A stretch of DNA of 64,000 bases from Halopiger goleimassiliensis (GCF_000455345.1 NZ_HG315690.1:1997360-2061359), one strand, 5' to 3'. Positions 18,055-27,485 are shown, counted from the stretch's first letter. The notes: generated from the sequence alone by a model not told the origin. Program-made: numbers and translations.

Positions 18055-18849
18055 TCAGTACGCCCGATCGATCGCGTCGCGGACCCGCTCGACGCAGTCC
18101 GGATCGAACGTGAAGAAGCCGTCCCAGATGCGGGATTCCCGTTCCACGCAGACGAGTGCCCCTGCTCGGTCGGCGGCCTCGTCGGGGTCGAAGACGACGA
18201 ACCAGGGGTCACGGTAGGCGGGGCCGACGCCCGCGTGGATCGTCGCCTCGAGCCCCAGGTCGGTCGCGTCGCCGACGCCGTAGCAGTGGCAGTCGACGTC
18301 GGTTCGCTCGAGTCGGTCGTAGACCTCCTTCGTCCCGATTTCGTCCTCGATGCGGGAAAGTCGCTGGAACCCCGCCAGAAGCGTGCCGGAACCGGCTTCC
18401 CAGGCCAGGCGTTCGACGTACCGCGACACCAGGATCAACAGGAGTTTCTCCTTGTGCGCGAGCGGATACCCCCGGAGGGACAACCGGGTTCCCGCCAGGC
18501 CGGCCAGCACGTCCGGCAGATCGATTTCCGAAAGCCCGCGGGACCCGGTTACGAACGCATCCGAGTTGATCGCGAGAATCGAATCGTAGAGGTCGGCCAT
18601 CGCGGAGGCCGCCACCGGGTCTCCCTCCTCGAGCAACACTGCAGTCGCGCCCGCTCCCTCGAGCGTTCTGGCGTCGTCGTCGGACAGGCCGTCGAACGAG
18701 GCTGGTTCGAGTGTCTCGACCGATGCGACCGTGGTTCCATCGCCGACCGCGTCGTCGAGCATCATCTCGAGTTGCTCGGGACCGTCGCCGACGACGGCAA
18801 TCGTCTGCGAGGTCCGCCCTACCTCGTCGACGACGGCACGGAGCAGCAT
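18055..18849 (-). CDS. DICT sensory-domain protein
   Basis: The 264-residue protein lacks an HTH, kinase or transmembrane segment. Its C-terminal half (about 145-264: LLILVSRYVERLAWEAGSG, then YRDPWFVVFDPDEAADRAGALVCVERE) matches the DICT domain, a ligand-sensing module found with diguanylate cyclases and two-component proteins. The first half contains an ALLxSMADLYDSIL-like helical region typical of haloarchaeal DICT proteins. It stands alone on the minus strand. It probably senses a signal for a partner protein that is not encoded here. Confidence 0.75.
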   Translation of the reverse strand: MLLRAVVDEVGRTSQTIAVVGDGPEQLEMMLDDAVGDGTTVASVETLEPASFDGLSDDDARTLEGAGATAVLLEEGDPVAASAMADLYDSILAINSDAFVTGSRGLSEIDLPDVLAGLAGTRLSLRGYPLAHKEKLLLILVSRYVERLAWEAGSGTLLAGFQRLSRIEDEIGTKEVYDRLERTDVDCHCYGVGDATDLGLEATIHAGVGPAYRDPWFVVFDPDEAADRAGALVCVERESRIWDGFFTFDPDCVERVRDAIDRAY

Positions 18850-18912
18850 CGCTCGAGGTGTTGCGGAGCCGGACGGGAAACCGTTCTGGCCGACGAGGAG
18901 TATCGAGGGCGA

Positions 18913-19938
18913 TCAGTCGCCTGTGACCGGGTCACGCGCCCAGAAGTCGCTGTCTTTCTTCAGTTTCGGGACCCACGTATCGCTCGTCTTCGCGAGGAGG
19001 GCGACCCGCGAGGCAGGCACCTGCTTGCACTCGGTGAACGCGGGCATGTACTCCTGGACGGATTCGGCGAAGTCGACGACGTCCTCGTGCTCGGGCATCG
19101 ACGAGCGATCGAGCCGGCCCTGGGAGTGTCCGACGTGCATGTACGCTTTCAGTTCGACGAAGTCGGGGTCGGCCAGACGGTAGAAGCCGGCGTACCAGTC
19201 GGGGTGGTGCATGTTCTCTCCCTGAACGAGCGTCGTCCGCAGGACGGTCCGGGTGTCGTCTTTCTCCCGGAGGACGTCCATCGTCTCGAGCAGTCGCTCC
19301 CAGGCGTCGTCCTCGACGGCCTTGACGACCCGGTCGAAGGTGTGGCGTTCGGGTGCGTCGACGCTGACGTAGAGTTGGGTCGGGTCGCACTCCCGGAGCA
19401 CGTCGGGGTTGGTCCCGTTCGAGACGAGGAAGGTGGTGATGTCGCGCTCGTGGAACGCCTCGAGCAGTTCCGGCAGGTAGGGGTACAGCGTCGGTTCGCC
19501 GTCGAGCGAGATGGCGACGTGCCGGGGCTCCATCGCCTCCTCGAAGACCTCGCGTGGCACCTCGTCGTTGCCGCCGAACCCCGACAGGAGCTTCTTCTGC
19601 AGGTCGATGGAGGCGTCGGCGACGGCTTCGGGATCGTCCCACTCGACGTCGCCCAGTTCGTAGGCGTGGCCTTTGTGGTCGCGCCAGCAGAAGACGCAAC
19701 GCTCGTTGCACTTGACCACGGGCGTCATCTGGATACAGCGGTGGGACTCGATTCCGTACCAGATGTTCTTGTAACACTTCCCCTCGCCGCGCAGGGCGTT
19801 GGCCGTCCAGCCACACGTCTGGGCGGCCGTGTGGTTCTCGCTGTGGTAGTCCGGACTCGAGACCTGTGCCGGACCCCCGTCGTCGTCCCCGTCGACGTCG
19901 GTGCCCGGTCCGACGCCGCTCTCGGCGGAATCGCTCAT
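18913..19938 (-). CDS. taw1: 4-demethylwyosine synthase (radical SAM)
   Basis: TYW1/Taw1 builds the tricyclic imidazopurine ring at guanosine 37 of tRNA-Phe from N1-methylguanosine and pyruvate. In the 341-residue protein Cys42, Cys55 and Cys68 are spaced 13-13 as expected for the second Fe-S cluster, and Cys77, Cys81, Cys84 (CNERCVFC) form the radical SAM CX3CX2C. The ATG at 19938 (MSDSAESGVG) gives a normal length; a frame running up to 20331 is not conserved. The first 40 residues are acidic and likely disordered. Confidence 0.95.
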   Translation of the reverse strand: MSDSAESGVGPGTDVDGDDDGGPAQVSSPDYHSENHTAAQTCGWTANALRGEGKCYKNIWYGIESHRCIQMTPVVKCNERCVFCWRDHKGHAYELGDVEWDDPEAVADASIDLQKKLLSGFGGNDEVPREVFEEAMEPRHVAISLDGEPTLYPYLPELLEAFHERDITTFLVSNGTNPDVLRECDPTQLYVSVDAPERHTFDRVVKAVEDDAWERLLETMDVLREKDDTRTVLRTTLVQGENMHHPDWYAGFYRLADPDFVELKAYMHVGHSQGRLDRSSMPEHEDVVDFAESVQEYMPAFTECKQVPASRVALLAKTSDTWVPKLKKDSDFWARDPVTGD

Positions 19939-20000
19939 GTTGCTCCCGGTTGGGGAGGCGAACCCAAAAGGTGTGTGGTCCGCGAGACGGGGCCGGCAGT

Positions 20001-20276
20001 TCAGGGCAGCGTTCCCGGTTCGGCCGGCTCCTCCTCCTCGGTAGCCACCTCGCGCTCGAAGCCGTACAGCACTAGCCCGGTGTTGGCCGTCATGATGACG
20101 CCCGTGGTGGGGACGGTCGCGAAGAGATACATGGTGGCACCGAGAGCGACCGGGACGCTGACCACGAGGGACCACAACATCGGCCGCCCGACCTCGACGC
20201 GAAGGGCGTCTTGGTACGTCCAGATGAGCAGTCCGGGCGTCGCCATGACGGCAAGCGCGGCGACGAGGGAGTCCAT
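20001..20276 (-). CDS. Small membrane protein (91 aa), unknown function
   Basis: The 91-residue protein has two or three hydrophobic helices (about residues 3-20, 34-52 and 57-72) and an acidic, Glu-rich tail (REVATEEEEPAEPG). I do not recognise the family. It lies between taw1 and another tiny membrane-protein gene on the same strand; there is no obvious link to tRNA modification. Confidence 0.7.
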   Translation of the reverse strand: MDSLVAALAVMATPGLLIWTYQDALRVEVGRPMLWSLVVSVPVALGATMYLFATVPTTGVIMTANTGLVLYGFEREVATEEEEPAEPGTLP

Positions 20277-20397
20277 ACCGAACGTTCGGCTGGACGGAAG
20301 AAAAACGTTCTGTGTCCCGACGTCCGCTCACACAGTGAAAACCGACGACCGAAGCGGGCTCCCGTGCAATCGATCGCTCGATTCGCGTCTCGACCGG

Positions 20398-20577
20398 CTA
20401 CAGCCCGACGATGAATCCCCAGGCCACGAAGAGGAAGTAGCCGAAGACGATGAGATAGAAGAAGACGATAAAGGCGTGTACCGGCAGGTTGGGATACTCG
20501 TCGAGGAGTTGTCGGAGGAGGCCCTGCTCCTCGACGCTGCCGTCGAAGGGGAGCCCGAAACTGTTGGCAGCTGCCAT
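20398..20577 (-). CDS. Tiny single-helix membrane protein (59 aa)
   Basis: An ATG at 20577 opens a 59-residue frame that ends with TAG at 20398-20400. The N-terminal 30 residues are soluble and acidic (FDGSVEEQGLLRQLLDEYPNLP) and the C-terminal 29 form one strongly hydrophobic, aromatic helix (FFYLIVFGYFLFVAWGFIVG). This biased layout makes a real gene likely despite the size. The family is not recognised. It could be a small subunit of a membrane complex, but nothing nearby identifies one. Confidence 0.65.
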   Translation of the reverse strand: MAAANSFGLPFDGSVEEQGLLRQLLDEYPNLPVHAFIVFFYLIVFGYFLFVAWGFIVGL

Positions 20578-20677
20578 ACGGGACAGTTAGGCTAGCAGTA
20601 ATTAAACGTTTAGGGCCCGAATCCGCGTTCGAACCACGGCGTTCGCGGTTCGAATCACCGACGGCTCCGAGCGCCGG

Positions 20678-22630
20678 TCAGTCCTGCAGGAAGTCCGGCT
20701 CCGTCCGCTTCTCGTCGCGTTCGGCCCGGAGATGCCGTCTGAACGCGTCGATCGCGACGTCGTACTCCTGGTCCTCGAAGCGGTCGCGCACCGAGATGTT
20801 GCCGGCTTCCTCCTCGTTGTCGCCGACGATGATCTGGTAGGGGACGCGGTCGTCGTGGGCCGCGCGGATCTTGCGCTCTAAGGTCGCGTCCCGGTCGTCG
20901 ACCTCGACGCGGAAGTCGTCGAACTCGCTCGCGACCTCGCGGGCGTACGCGAGGTTCTCGTCGGAGATGGGCAGCACGCGGACCTGCTCGGGCGCGAGCC
21001 ACAGCGGGAAGTTGCCCTCGAAGTGCTCGATGAGCATCATGAAGAAGCGCTCGTAGGAGCCGTAGAGGGCGCGGTGAATCATAACGGGGCGGTGTTCCTC
21101 GTTGTCCTCGCCGACGTAGGTCAGGTCGAACCGCTCGGGCATGTTGAAGTCCAGCTGGACTGTCGGGCCGTCCCACTGGCGACCGATGGCGTCCTCGAAG
21201 GCGTAGTCGATCTTCGGCCCGTAAAACGCGCCGTCGCCCGCCTCGAGTTCGTACGCCATCTCGCGGTCCTCGAGGACTGACTCGAGTTGCGCTTCCGCCT
21301 TCTCCCAGATCTCGTCGGAGCCGACCGACTTCTCGGGTCGGGTCGCGAGGGCGACCTCGTACTCGAGATCGAACGTCTGTAGCACCTCGTCGATCGAGTC
21401 CATGATCGCCTCGACCTCGCTCTCGATCTGGTCGGGACGGACGAACAGGTGGCCGTCGTCGATGGTGAAGGCCCAGACCCGCGAGAGGCCCGACAGTTCG
21501 CCGCGCTGTTCCTTCCGGTACACCTTGCCGTCCTCGGCGTACCTGACGGGGAGATCGCGGTAGCTCCAGGAGCCGTCGTCGAAGATAGTGGCGTGGCCGG
21601 GGCAGTTCATCGGCTTCAGGCCGAACTCGTCGTCGCCGAGTTCGAAGACGAACATGTCGTCCTTGTAGTTCTCGTAGTGGCCCGACTTCTGCCAGAGATC
21701 CGTCTTGAACAGGTGCGGCGTCTCGACGTAGTCGTAGCCCGACTCCGCGTTGAGGTCGGTGACGAACGCGGACAGTTCGTTCAGGACGGTCTTGCCCGGC
21801 GGGTGATACAGCGGCAGGCCCGGACCGGTCACGTCCTGGATCGAGAAGAGGTTCATCTCGGAGCCGATCTTGCGGTGATCGCGCTCTTTGGCCTCCTCGC
21901 GCCGCTCTATGAACGCCTCGAGGTCGCTCTCGTCCTCGAACGCGGTGCCGTAGATGCGGGTCTGCATCTCGTTTTCCTCGTCGCCGCGCCAGTACGCGCC
22001 GGCGATCTCGAGTAGTTTCACCGCGCCGATTTCGCCCGTCGAGTCGACGTGCGGGCCGGCACAGAGATCCTCCCACTCGCCCTGTTTGTAGAAGGAGACG
22101 GTATCGTTCTCGTCGGCGAACTCCTCGAGCAACTCGAGTTTGTAGGGTTCGTCCGCGAGGCGTTCTTCGGCCTCCTCGATCGGGACTTCCTCCCGTTCGA
22201 TGTCGTAGTCGGCTTCGACGATCTCCTTCATCTCCGCTTCGATCGCCTCGAGGTCCTCCTCGTCGACGTCTAAGTTGTCGAAGTCGTAGTAGAACCCCTC
22301 GTCCGTCGGCGGGCCGATGGCGAGTTTGACCTCCTCGGCGTCGAAGAGTCGTTCGACGGCCTGGGCGAGACAGTGCGAAGCGGAGTGGCGCATCACGCGC
22401 AGGTAGTCCTCGCCACCGTCGTCGGTGACGATCTCGAGTTCGGCCCCGTCGTAGACGGGTTCCTCCTTGGCGACGAGGTCGCCGTCGAGTCGGCCCGCGA
22501 CGGTGTCGCTCCCGAGGCCGGGACCGATCTCGTAGGCGCAGTCCTCGACGGTCGCGTCGGCGTCGACCTCGAGTTCCGAGCCGTCCGGCAGTACCACTGT
22601 AACCGTTTCCTGTGGATCTGATTCTGACAT
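20678..22630 (-). CDS. thrS: Threonyl-tRNA synthetase (bacterial-type domain layout)
   Basis: ThrRS charges tRNA-Thr. The 650-residue protein has a TGS domain (about 10-68), the N2 editing domain with the HSASHCLAQ motif near 83 and [13 protein letters not shown] near 190, the class II catalytic core, and a C-terminal anticodon-binding domain (about 545-640). Zinc ligands are visible in MNCPGHA, DDGHLF and MIHRALYG. This is the bacterial-like layout, not the archaeal form with a DTD-like editing domain. The start at 22630 follows directly from a long structured upstream region. Confidence 0.97.
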   Translation of the reverse strand: MSESDPQETVTVVLPDGSELEVDADATVEDCAYEIGPGLGSDTVAGRLDGDLVAKEEPVYDGAELEIVTDDGGEDYLRVMRHSASHCLAQAVERLFDAEEVKLAIGPPTDEGFYYDFDNLDVDEEDLEAIEAEMKEIVEADYDIEREEVPIEEAEERLADEPYKLELLEEFADENDTVSFYKQGEWEDLCAGPHVDSTGEIGAVKLLEIAGAYWRGDEENEMQTRIYGTAFEDESDLEAFIERREEAKERDHRKIGSEMNLFSIQDVTGPGLPLYHPPGKTVLNELSAFVTDLNAESGYDYVETPHLFKTDLWQKSGHYENYKDDMFVFELGDDEFGLKPMNCPGHATIFDDGSWSYRDLPVRYAEDGKVYRKEQRGELSGLSRVWAFTIDDGHLFVRPDQIESEVEAIMDSIDEVLQTFDLEYEVALATRPEKSVGSDEIWEKAEAQLESVLEDREMAYELEAGDGAFYGPKIDYAFEDAIGRQWDGPTVQLDFNMPERFDLTYVGEDNEEHRPVMIHRALYGSYERFFMMLIEHFEGNFPLWLAPEQVRVLPISDENLAYAREVASEFDDFRVEVDDRDATLERKIRAAHDDRVPYQIIVGDNEEEAGNISVRDRFEDQEYDVAIDAFRRHLRAERDEKRTEPDFLQD

Positions 22631-22678
22631 GTGTGTAGCTACCGCTGGGTGGGGAACTTCGGTGAGAAGTTCGATCGC

Positions 22679-22773
22679 GTGTCCGCCGGTACCGCTCGAC
22701 TGCGTGGGAACGACACAGCGAGCGGTAGGTGGTGATGGTTAGAAGCGGGCGAGAGCCCCTGTAAAGCGGACAC
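22679..22773 (-). ncRNA. Candidate structured RNA or leader upstream of thrS
   Basis: The 95-base segment about 50-145 bases upstream of thrS can fold into a three-way junction. P1 pairs 22679-22686 with 22766-22773 (8 bp, perfect), P2 pairs 22690-22698 with 22719-22727 (9 bp, perfect), and P3 is GGGC-GAGA-GCCC at 22747-22758 (drawn on the plus strand). Two more perfect stems are close by: 22654-22660 with 22666-22672, and 22724-22731 with 22771-22778, which conflicts with P1 and P2. The strand and function are unproven; a thrS leader is the simplest reading. Confidence 0.35.
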
Positions 22774-22920
22774 CTACCATCGTGGATACGCGTAGTCTCG
22801 AGCAGGTTAAAAACATTGTGATGGCCTGCGAGACGCGGGACAGCGTCGTCGCGCCGAACGGGACTGCCGAGACCGTCTCGGATCGGTACTCGTTTTTCCC
22901 TGCCCTACGAGGGCCAGCGT

Positions 22921-23625
22921 ATGGCAACCGTCGTCCTGTTCGACCTCGACGACACGCTCTATCCGTACCCGCCCTGTAATCGCGCGGGGAAAGCCGCCGC
23001 GCTCGAGCGGGCCAGAGAGCTGGGATACGACTTCGATCGCGACTCGTTCGCGGAGTTCTACCAGGCCGGTCGCCGCGACGTGAAACGCGAAATCGACGGC
23101 ACTGCTGCCTCACACGAGCGGTACCTCTACTTCAAGCGAGCCCTCGAGCGCCACCTCGGCGAGCCCCGACCGAGCGACGCGCTGGCACTGGGTGACGCCT
23201 ACTGGAGCGCCTACCTCGAGGAGATGACCCTCGCCCCCGGGGTCGAGGAGACGCTCGAGACGCTGCGGGAGCGCGGGATCGACGTCGCGATTACGACCAA
23301 CCTCACGACGACGATCCAGCTCGCGAAACTCCAGCGGCTGGGGCTGACACCGTACGTCGACCTGGTGCTCACGTCCGAGGAGACGGGCCGAGAGAAGCCC
23401 GCGTCGGTCATGTTCACGCTCCCGCTCGCACGACTCGATCGACGCGTCTCCGAGGCGGTGATGGTCGGCGACGACGTCGACGCCGATATTGCAGGTGCGA
23501 ACGCGGTCGGCCTCGAGACCGTGCTGTTCGATCCTCGGGACGAGGTCGACGAATCGCTGTCGGGCGAGCGCGAGCCGGACCACCGGATCGACGCCGTCGC
23601 GGACCTGGCTGAGGTGATCGCATGA
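22921..23625 (+). CDS. HAD-superfamily hydrolase (pyrimidine 5'-nucleotidase-like)
   Basis: The 234-residue protein has the HAD core: nucleophile motif FDLDDTLYP at residues 7-15, motif II TTNLT, the lysine in EETGREKPA, and motif [16 protein letters not shown]. An all-helical cap domain (about 20-95) resembles the pyrimidine 5'-nucleotidase/phosphoglycolate phosphatase branch. A phosphomonoester is the expected substrate, but which one is not clear. It overlaps a tiny frame that leads directly into the class II aldolase gene, so the two enzymes may act together. Confidence 0.85.
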   Translation: MATVVLFDLDDTLYPYPPCNRAGKAAALERARELGYDFDRDSFAEFYQAGRRDVKREIDGTAASHERYLYFKRALERHLGEPRPSDALALGDAYWSAYLEEMTLAPGVEETLETLRERGIDVAITTNLTTTIQLAKLQRLGLTPYVDLVLTSEETGREKPASVMFTLPLARLDRRVSEAVMVGDDVDADIAGANAVGLETVLFDPRDEVDESLSGEREPDHRIDAVADLAEVIA

Positions 23626-23675
23626 GCGTCGCGACCGCGGGGACGCCGGAACTCGTTCCGGAGGTGGTCGTATGA
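23622..23675 (+). CDS. Possible 17-residue linking ORF between HAD hydrolase and aldolase genes
   Basis: An ATG at 23622 overlaps the HAD stop codon (ATGA) and the frame ends at a TGA that overlaps the aldolase ATG at 23672 (again ATGA). The product would be the 17-residue [17 protein letters not shown]. Such double coupling could carry ribosomes from one gene to the next. It may equally be chance in a short gap. Confidence 0.3.
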   Translation: MSVATAGTPELVPEVVV

Positions 23676-24313
23676 TCCTCGCCGAGGAGCGCCGGCAGGT
23701 CGTCGAGTACGCCTCGGAACTCGCCGACCTGACGCCGGGTCGAACGGGGAACCTGAGCGTCCGCGACGGGCGCGACGGCGACGCCTTCGCGATCACCCCC
23801 ACCGGCGTCCCCTACGACTCCTTCGACGCCTCGGACGTCCCGGTCGTCGGCGTCGACGGCGAGCAACGCGACGGCGCGATGAAACCCAGTAGCGAGGTGC
23901 CGATGCACGCCTCGATCTACGAACGCGAGGACGTCGGCGCGATCGTTCACACCCACTCGCCGTGGTCGACGGCGCTGGCCGTCGCCCGCGAGGAACTGCC
24001 GCCGATCCACTACATGATCGTCGCCGTCGGCAAGCGGGTCCCCGTCGCGGAGTACGCCCCTTACGGCACGGACGAACTCGCGGCGAACATCGTGCAGGCG
24101 ATGGACGAGGCCGACGCCACCGCGTCGCTGATCGAGAACCACGGCCTCGTCGTCACCGCCGCGGACCTCGAGACGGCCCTCGAGAACACCGTCCACGTCG
24201 AGAGCCTGGCGCGGCTCTACCTCCAGACCCGGGCGGCCGGGCTCGAGCCGGCGACCCTGAGCGACGAGCAACTGGAGACGGTACTCGAGCAGTTCGAGTC
24301 CTACGGGCAGTAA
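23672..24313 (+). CDS. Class II aldolase/adducin-family protein
   Basis: The 213-residue protein matches fuculose/ribulose-phosphate-type class II aldolases: [11 protein letters not shown] near residue 23, the catalytic Glu in [11 protein letters not shown], the zinc ligands HTHS (about 91-94) and a later His in LIENHGLVV. Members cleave sugar phosphates to dihydroxyacetone phosphate or glycolaldehyde, or make methylthioribulose-type products. The neighbour is a HAD phosphatase, which fits salvage of a phosphorylated sugar or nucleoside by-product. The precise substrate is not visible. Confidence 0.88.
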   Translation: MILAEERRQVVEYASELADLTPGRTGNLSVRDGRDGDAFAITPTGVPYDSFDASDVPVVGVDGEQRDGAMKPSSEVPMHASIYEREDVGAIVHTHSPWSTALAVAREELPPIHYMIVAVGKRVPVAEYAPYGTDELAANIVQAMDEADATASLIENHGLVVTAADLETALENTVHVESLARLYLQTRAAGLEPATLSDEQLETVLEQFESYGQ

Positions 24314-24332
24314 CCCCGCCGCCGAACCGTCG

Positions 24333-24824
24333 TCACAGGTATGGGCGAAGCAGGTCCCCGTCGTGTAACTCGTCGGGAATCGATGCGAACCACCGCGCCG
24401 CGGCGATCTCGTCCGGTCCTACGCCCAGCCGTTCCGGGTCGGGGATGTCGCCGTCGGCCCGGGCGGCAAACACGACGTACCGGGCCGAGAACCGGTGGGT
24501 TCCGTCCCGTTGCGATCGATACGTCTGCTCCACGACCAGGATCGGATCGCCGACCGTCGCCTCGAGTCCGGTCTCTTCCCTGACTTCGCGACGGACGGCC
24601 GCAACGGGTCGTTCGCCCGGTTCGACGCCGCCACCCGGCAGGATCCAGCCGTCCGACCACCGGTTCTTCACGAGTGCGATGCGGTCGTCGGCGTCGCGCA
24701 CTCGAGCCGCGGCCGTGAGCGCGGTCCCCTCGACGGCCCACTCCCGGAGCTCGGCCAGTTTCGACTCGGGGAGGGAGAGTTGCTGGCGTTCCCGGGGCAC
24801 GTCGGCATCGACGTCGAACTCCAT
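24333..24824 (-). CDS. Nudix hydrolase
   Basis: The 163-residue protein carries a canonical Nudix box at residues 65-87 (GGVEPGERPVAAV followed by RREVREETGL), which binds Mg2+ and hydrolyses a nucleoside diphosphate linked to another group. An N-terminal helical extension of about 35 residues precedes the fold. Substrate specificity cannot be read from the box. It faces the aldolase gene tail-to-tail and precedes pyrE on the same strand by 36 bases. Confidence 0.9.
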   Translation of the reverse strand: MEFDVDADVPRERQQLSLPESKLAELREWAVEGTALTAAARVRDADDRIALVKNRWSDGWILPGGGVEPGERPVAAVRREVREETGLEATVGDPILVVEQTYRSQRDGTHRFSARYVVFAARADGDIPDPERLGVGPDEIAAARWFASIPDELHDGDLLRPYL

Positions 24825-24860
24825 GTCCGTTCGAAAGCAGCTAAGCGACGGCTCAGTCGG

Positions 24861-25388
24861 TCAGTCCCGATCCGCGAGCAGTTCGCTCGCGGTCACCAGC
24901 GCTTCCATCTCGACGCCCGCGTCCTCGACGTTCTCGCGGCCGCCCTCCTCGCGGTCGACGACGACGAGAGCGCGTTCGACCGTCGCGCCCGCCTCGCGCA
25001 GCGCCTCGATGGCTTCGACGAGGCTCGTCCCTGTCGTCACGATGTCCTCGAGGACGACGACCTCCTCGCCATCCTCGAGGCGGCCCTCGATCAGGTTGGC
25101 CGTGCCGTACTCCTTGCGCTGTTTGCGGGCGATGACGTAAGGGACGTCGGCCGCGACGCTCGTGGCGGCCGCGAGCGGGACCGCGCCGAGCGCGACGCCG
25201 GCGAGTTTGTCGTCGGAGTCGATCCGCTCGGCGAAGGCCTCGGCGATGGCCTCGAGGCAGGTCGGATCGGTCTCGAAGAGGTACTTGTCGACGTAGTACT
25301 CGCTCGTCCCCCCGTGGGAGAGTTCGAACTCGCCGAACTCGACCGCGTCCGCGGCCCGCAGTGCGTCGATGAGTTCCTGATTGGGCAT
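24861..25388 (-). CDS. pyrE: Orotate phosphoribosyltransferase
   Basis: PyrE joins orotate to PRPP to give OMP in pyrimidine synthesis. The 175-residue protein has the PRPP-binding motif [17 protein letters not shown] near residues 108-124, the catalytic-loop [11 protein letters not shown] lysines, and [12 protein letters not shown] in the hood. It lies upstream of the Nudix gene on the same strand with a 36-base gap and may share a transcript with it. The divergent esterase begins 107 bases away. Confidence 0.95.
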   Translation of the reverse strand: MPNQELIDALRAADAVEFGEFELSHGGTSEYYVDKYLFETDPTCLEAIAEAFAERIDSDDKLAGVALGAVPLAAATSVAADVPYVIARKQRKEYGTANLIEGRLEDGEEVVVLEDIVTTGTSLVEAIEALREAGATVERALVVVDREEGGRENVEDAGVEMEALVTASELLADRD

Positions 25389-25495
25389 GCTCGAAGGGCC
25401 GCGGCCCGACGAAATAAGCGGTGTGGAAACGCGCCGAGTCCGATCGGACCGGGGCGGAGTAGATTTTTACTTCCCAGCGGCGACAGTGTGAACAG

Positions 25496-26461
25496 ATGAC
25501 ACCAACGCGAGCCGACGAACCACATCCGAAGGTCCAGGAGTTCCTCGAGATGTACGAATCGTTCGACGCGCCGGACTTCTCCGCGGTCTCCGCCCAGGAG
25601 GCCCGCGAGATGTTCGAGCAACTGCGGGTCGGCGGGACGGCGGCCGTCGACCTCGAGTCGATCGAGGACCGGACGATCGACGGCCCCCACGGCGATCTCG
25701 ACGTTCGCATCTACGAACCCGGATCGGCAGACGGGGGCGGCGACCGCCCGCTGATTTGCTACTTCCACGGGGGCGGCTGGGTCATCGGCAGCATCGAGAC
25801 GCACGACGACGTCTGTCGGAAACTGGCCGACGAGACTGGCTACCCCGTCGTCAGCGTCGACTACGGACTCGCACCCGAACACCCGTTCCCCGAGGGACTC
25901 GAGGACTGCTACGCCGCCCTCGAGTGGGCCGCCGCCTCTGCGGCCGACCTCGGGGCCGACCCGGATCGCATCGTCCTCGCGGGCGACAGCGCCGGCGGCA
26001 ACCTCGCGGCGGCGACGGCGTTGCTCGCGCGGGATTACGGCGGCCCCGACGTGGCCTACCAGTTGCTCGTCTACCCGGGGACCGGCGACGTCACCCGGAC
26101 GGATGCCTACGAGGAGAACGGCGAGGGGTACTTCCTCACCAGCGACGATATGGAGTGGTTCCGCGGCCACTACTTCGAACGCGAGATCGATCAGGGGAAC
26201 GTCTACGCGATGCCCCGGCGTGCCCACGACCTCTCGAACCTCCCGCCGGCGACGGTCATCACCGCCGGGTTCGATCCGCTCCGCGACGACGGCGCTGCCT
26301 ACGCCGAGCGACTCGAGGAGGCGGGCGTCCCCGTCTCGCATCACCACTACCCCGACATGATCCATGGCTTCTTCAACATGGTCGCCGAGCCGTTGCGACT
26401 CGAGGCCGCCCACGAGGCCTACGACGCGGCGGTCGCCGACCTCGAGGCGGCCCTCGAGTAA
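25496..26461 (+). CDS. Hormone-sensitive-lipase-type alpha/beta hydrolase (esterase)
   Basis: The 321-residue enzyme belongs to the HSL family of carboxylesterases: the oxyanion motif HGGGW at residues 91-95 and the nucleophile elbow GDSAGGN with Ser165. The Asp is in TAGFDPLRDDG and the His in MIHGFF, completing the triad. The N-terminal cap is about 55 residues. The natural ester is unknown. The gene has its own upstream region and is divergent from pyrE. Confidence 0.9.
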   Translation: MTPTRADEPHPKVQEFLEMYESFDAPDFSAVSAQEAREMFEQLRVGGTAAVDLESIEDRTIDGPHGDLDVRIYEPGSADGGGDRPLICYFHGGGWVIGSIETHDDVCRKLADETGYPVVSVDYGLAPEHPFPEGLEDCYAALEWAAASAADLGADPDRIVLAGDSAGGNLAAATALLARDYGGPDVAYQLLVYPGTGDVTRTDAYEENGEGYFLTSDDMEWFRGHYFEREIDQGNVYAMPRRAHDLSNLPPATVITAGFDPLRDDGAAYAERLEEAGVPVSHHHYPDMIHGFFNMVAEPLRLEAAHEAYDAAVADLEAALE

Positions 26462-26519
26462 CGCGGTCGGCTCCCGCCGATCGCTCGGTTACGGTGGGAG
26501 AAACACGAGCGTATGGCCG

Positions 26520-27065
26520 TTACCAGGGTTCGTTCTTCAGTCCGAGTTTGTACGCGATCACGTTCGTCGTCACGTGCAGGACCGGCGTCAACACGACGAC
26601 GACGAGGATGACGTCCCACGTGAACCACGTTCGGAACCAGTCGGTCGCCAGCAGCGCCGTCAAGGGCAGAGAGACGACGACGAAATCCAGTTGGTCGACG
26701 CCGGGGAACATCGCACCCCGCTGTCGCCCGGTTCGGCGCTTCAGGAAGGAGGCGAGGATGTCTCCCAGCATCGCTCCCGCGGCGAGAGCGACGGCGGCAG
26801 GGACCGTGAACTCGGGGACCTCGATGTCGATCGCGGCAGAAACCTCCGGAGCGAGCAGCGTCAGGACGGCCGCGAGCGCGAGTCCCGCGAGAATCCCCGC
26901 TGCCGTCCCGCGCCAGGTCTTCCCGTCCCCGAGCAGGCGGGTACCGTTCCAGGTCCGGCCGCCGTCGATCGGTCGGCCGCCGCCGGCCAACACCGCTGCG
27001 TTGTTCGGGACGTAGGCGGGCAACATCGCCCAGAACGCGACGACGATCGTCTCGAGTACTGCCAT
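26520..27065 (-). CDS. carS: CDP-archaeol synthase
   Basis: CarS activates 2,3-bis-O-geranylgeranylglycerol 1-phosphate with CTP, giving CDP-archaeol for polar lipid synthesis. The 181-residue membrane protein has about five helices and the family motifs LPAYVPNNAAVLAGGGRPIDGG, LLGDGKTWRGT and AGAMLGDILASFLKRR. The ATG at 27065 (MAVLETIVV) is preferred over a frame start at 27152, which would add 29 non-conserved residues. Its presence confirms archaeal lipid synthesis. Confidence 0.93.
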   Translation of the reverse strand: MAVLETIVVAFWAMLPAYVPNNAAVLAGGGRPIDGGRTWNGTRLLGDGKTWRGTAAGILAGLALAAVLTLLAPEVSAAIDIEVPEFTVPAAVALAAGAMLGDILASFLKRRTGRQRGAMFPGVDQLDFVVVSLPLTALLATDWFRTWFTWDVILVVVVLTPVLHVTTNVIAYKLGLKNEPW

Positions 27066-27155
27066 GATCGGCGCGAAGAACCGACGCGTCTTAATCGTCG
27101 GTGGTTCGCCGCCGATCGGTGAAGCGTTAAGCGATTGGAAAACCAACATCAACGT

Positions 27156-27485
27156 ATGCTCGTGGTCGGCCGATTCCGGATCGCCCTCGAGGCGCTGACG
27201 GCTCTGCTGAACGTCGCGTTCGCTCGTCGAATCGGGGATGGCGTTCGCCCGACGTCGATCGTCCTGGGATGGGTCGGAGGCCTCGGTTATCGGGTCGTCG
27301 AGGGAAGATACGTCGGTCGATTTCGGGACCGTCCGCTTCGGTATCTCGTCTTCCTGACGATCTGGTCAGCGATCGTCTGGGCCGCGTTGATCCCGAACGA
27401 CGACTCGACCGACCACTCGCTCGCGGCCGGCATCGGGGCCGGATCGGTCACCTATCGGATCGTCGCCCGAATGCGGGAGTCGTGA
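27156..27485 (+). CDS. Hypothetical membrane-associated protein (109 aa)
   Basis: The ATG at 27156 lies about 28 bases after a CGTTAAGCG string that could be a TATA element, so I prefer it to the TTG at 27135. The 109-residue protein is basic near the N-terminus with hydrophobic segments around residues 8-22, 35-45 and 66-98. I recognise no domain. It is divergent from carS and may or may not be related to lipid metabolism. Confidence 0.55.
   Translation: MLVVGRFRIALEALTALLNVAFARRIGDGVRPTSIVLGWVGGLGYRVVEGRYVGRFRDRPLRYLVFLTIWSAIVWAALIPNDDSTDHSLAAGIGAGSVTYRIVARMRES

Noticed and set aside
17986-20595. An 869-residue open frame on the plus strand
   Set aside because: It runs antisense to the DICT and taw1 genes, which carry clear family motifs; the long frame is an effect of GC-rich codon bias.
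22679-22773. The thrS upstream structure as a tRNA or tRNA-like relic
   Set aside because: No T-loop consensus or cloverleaf could be drawn on either strand.
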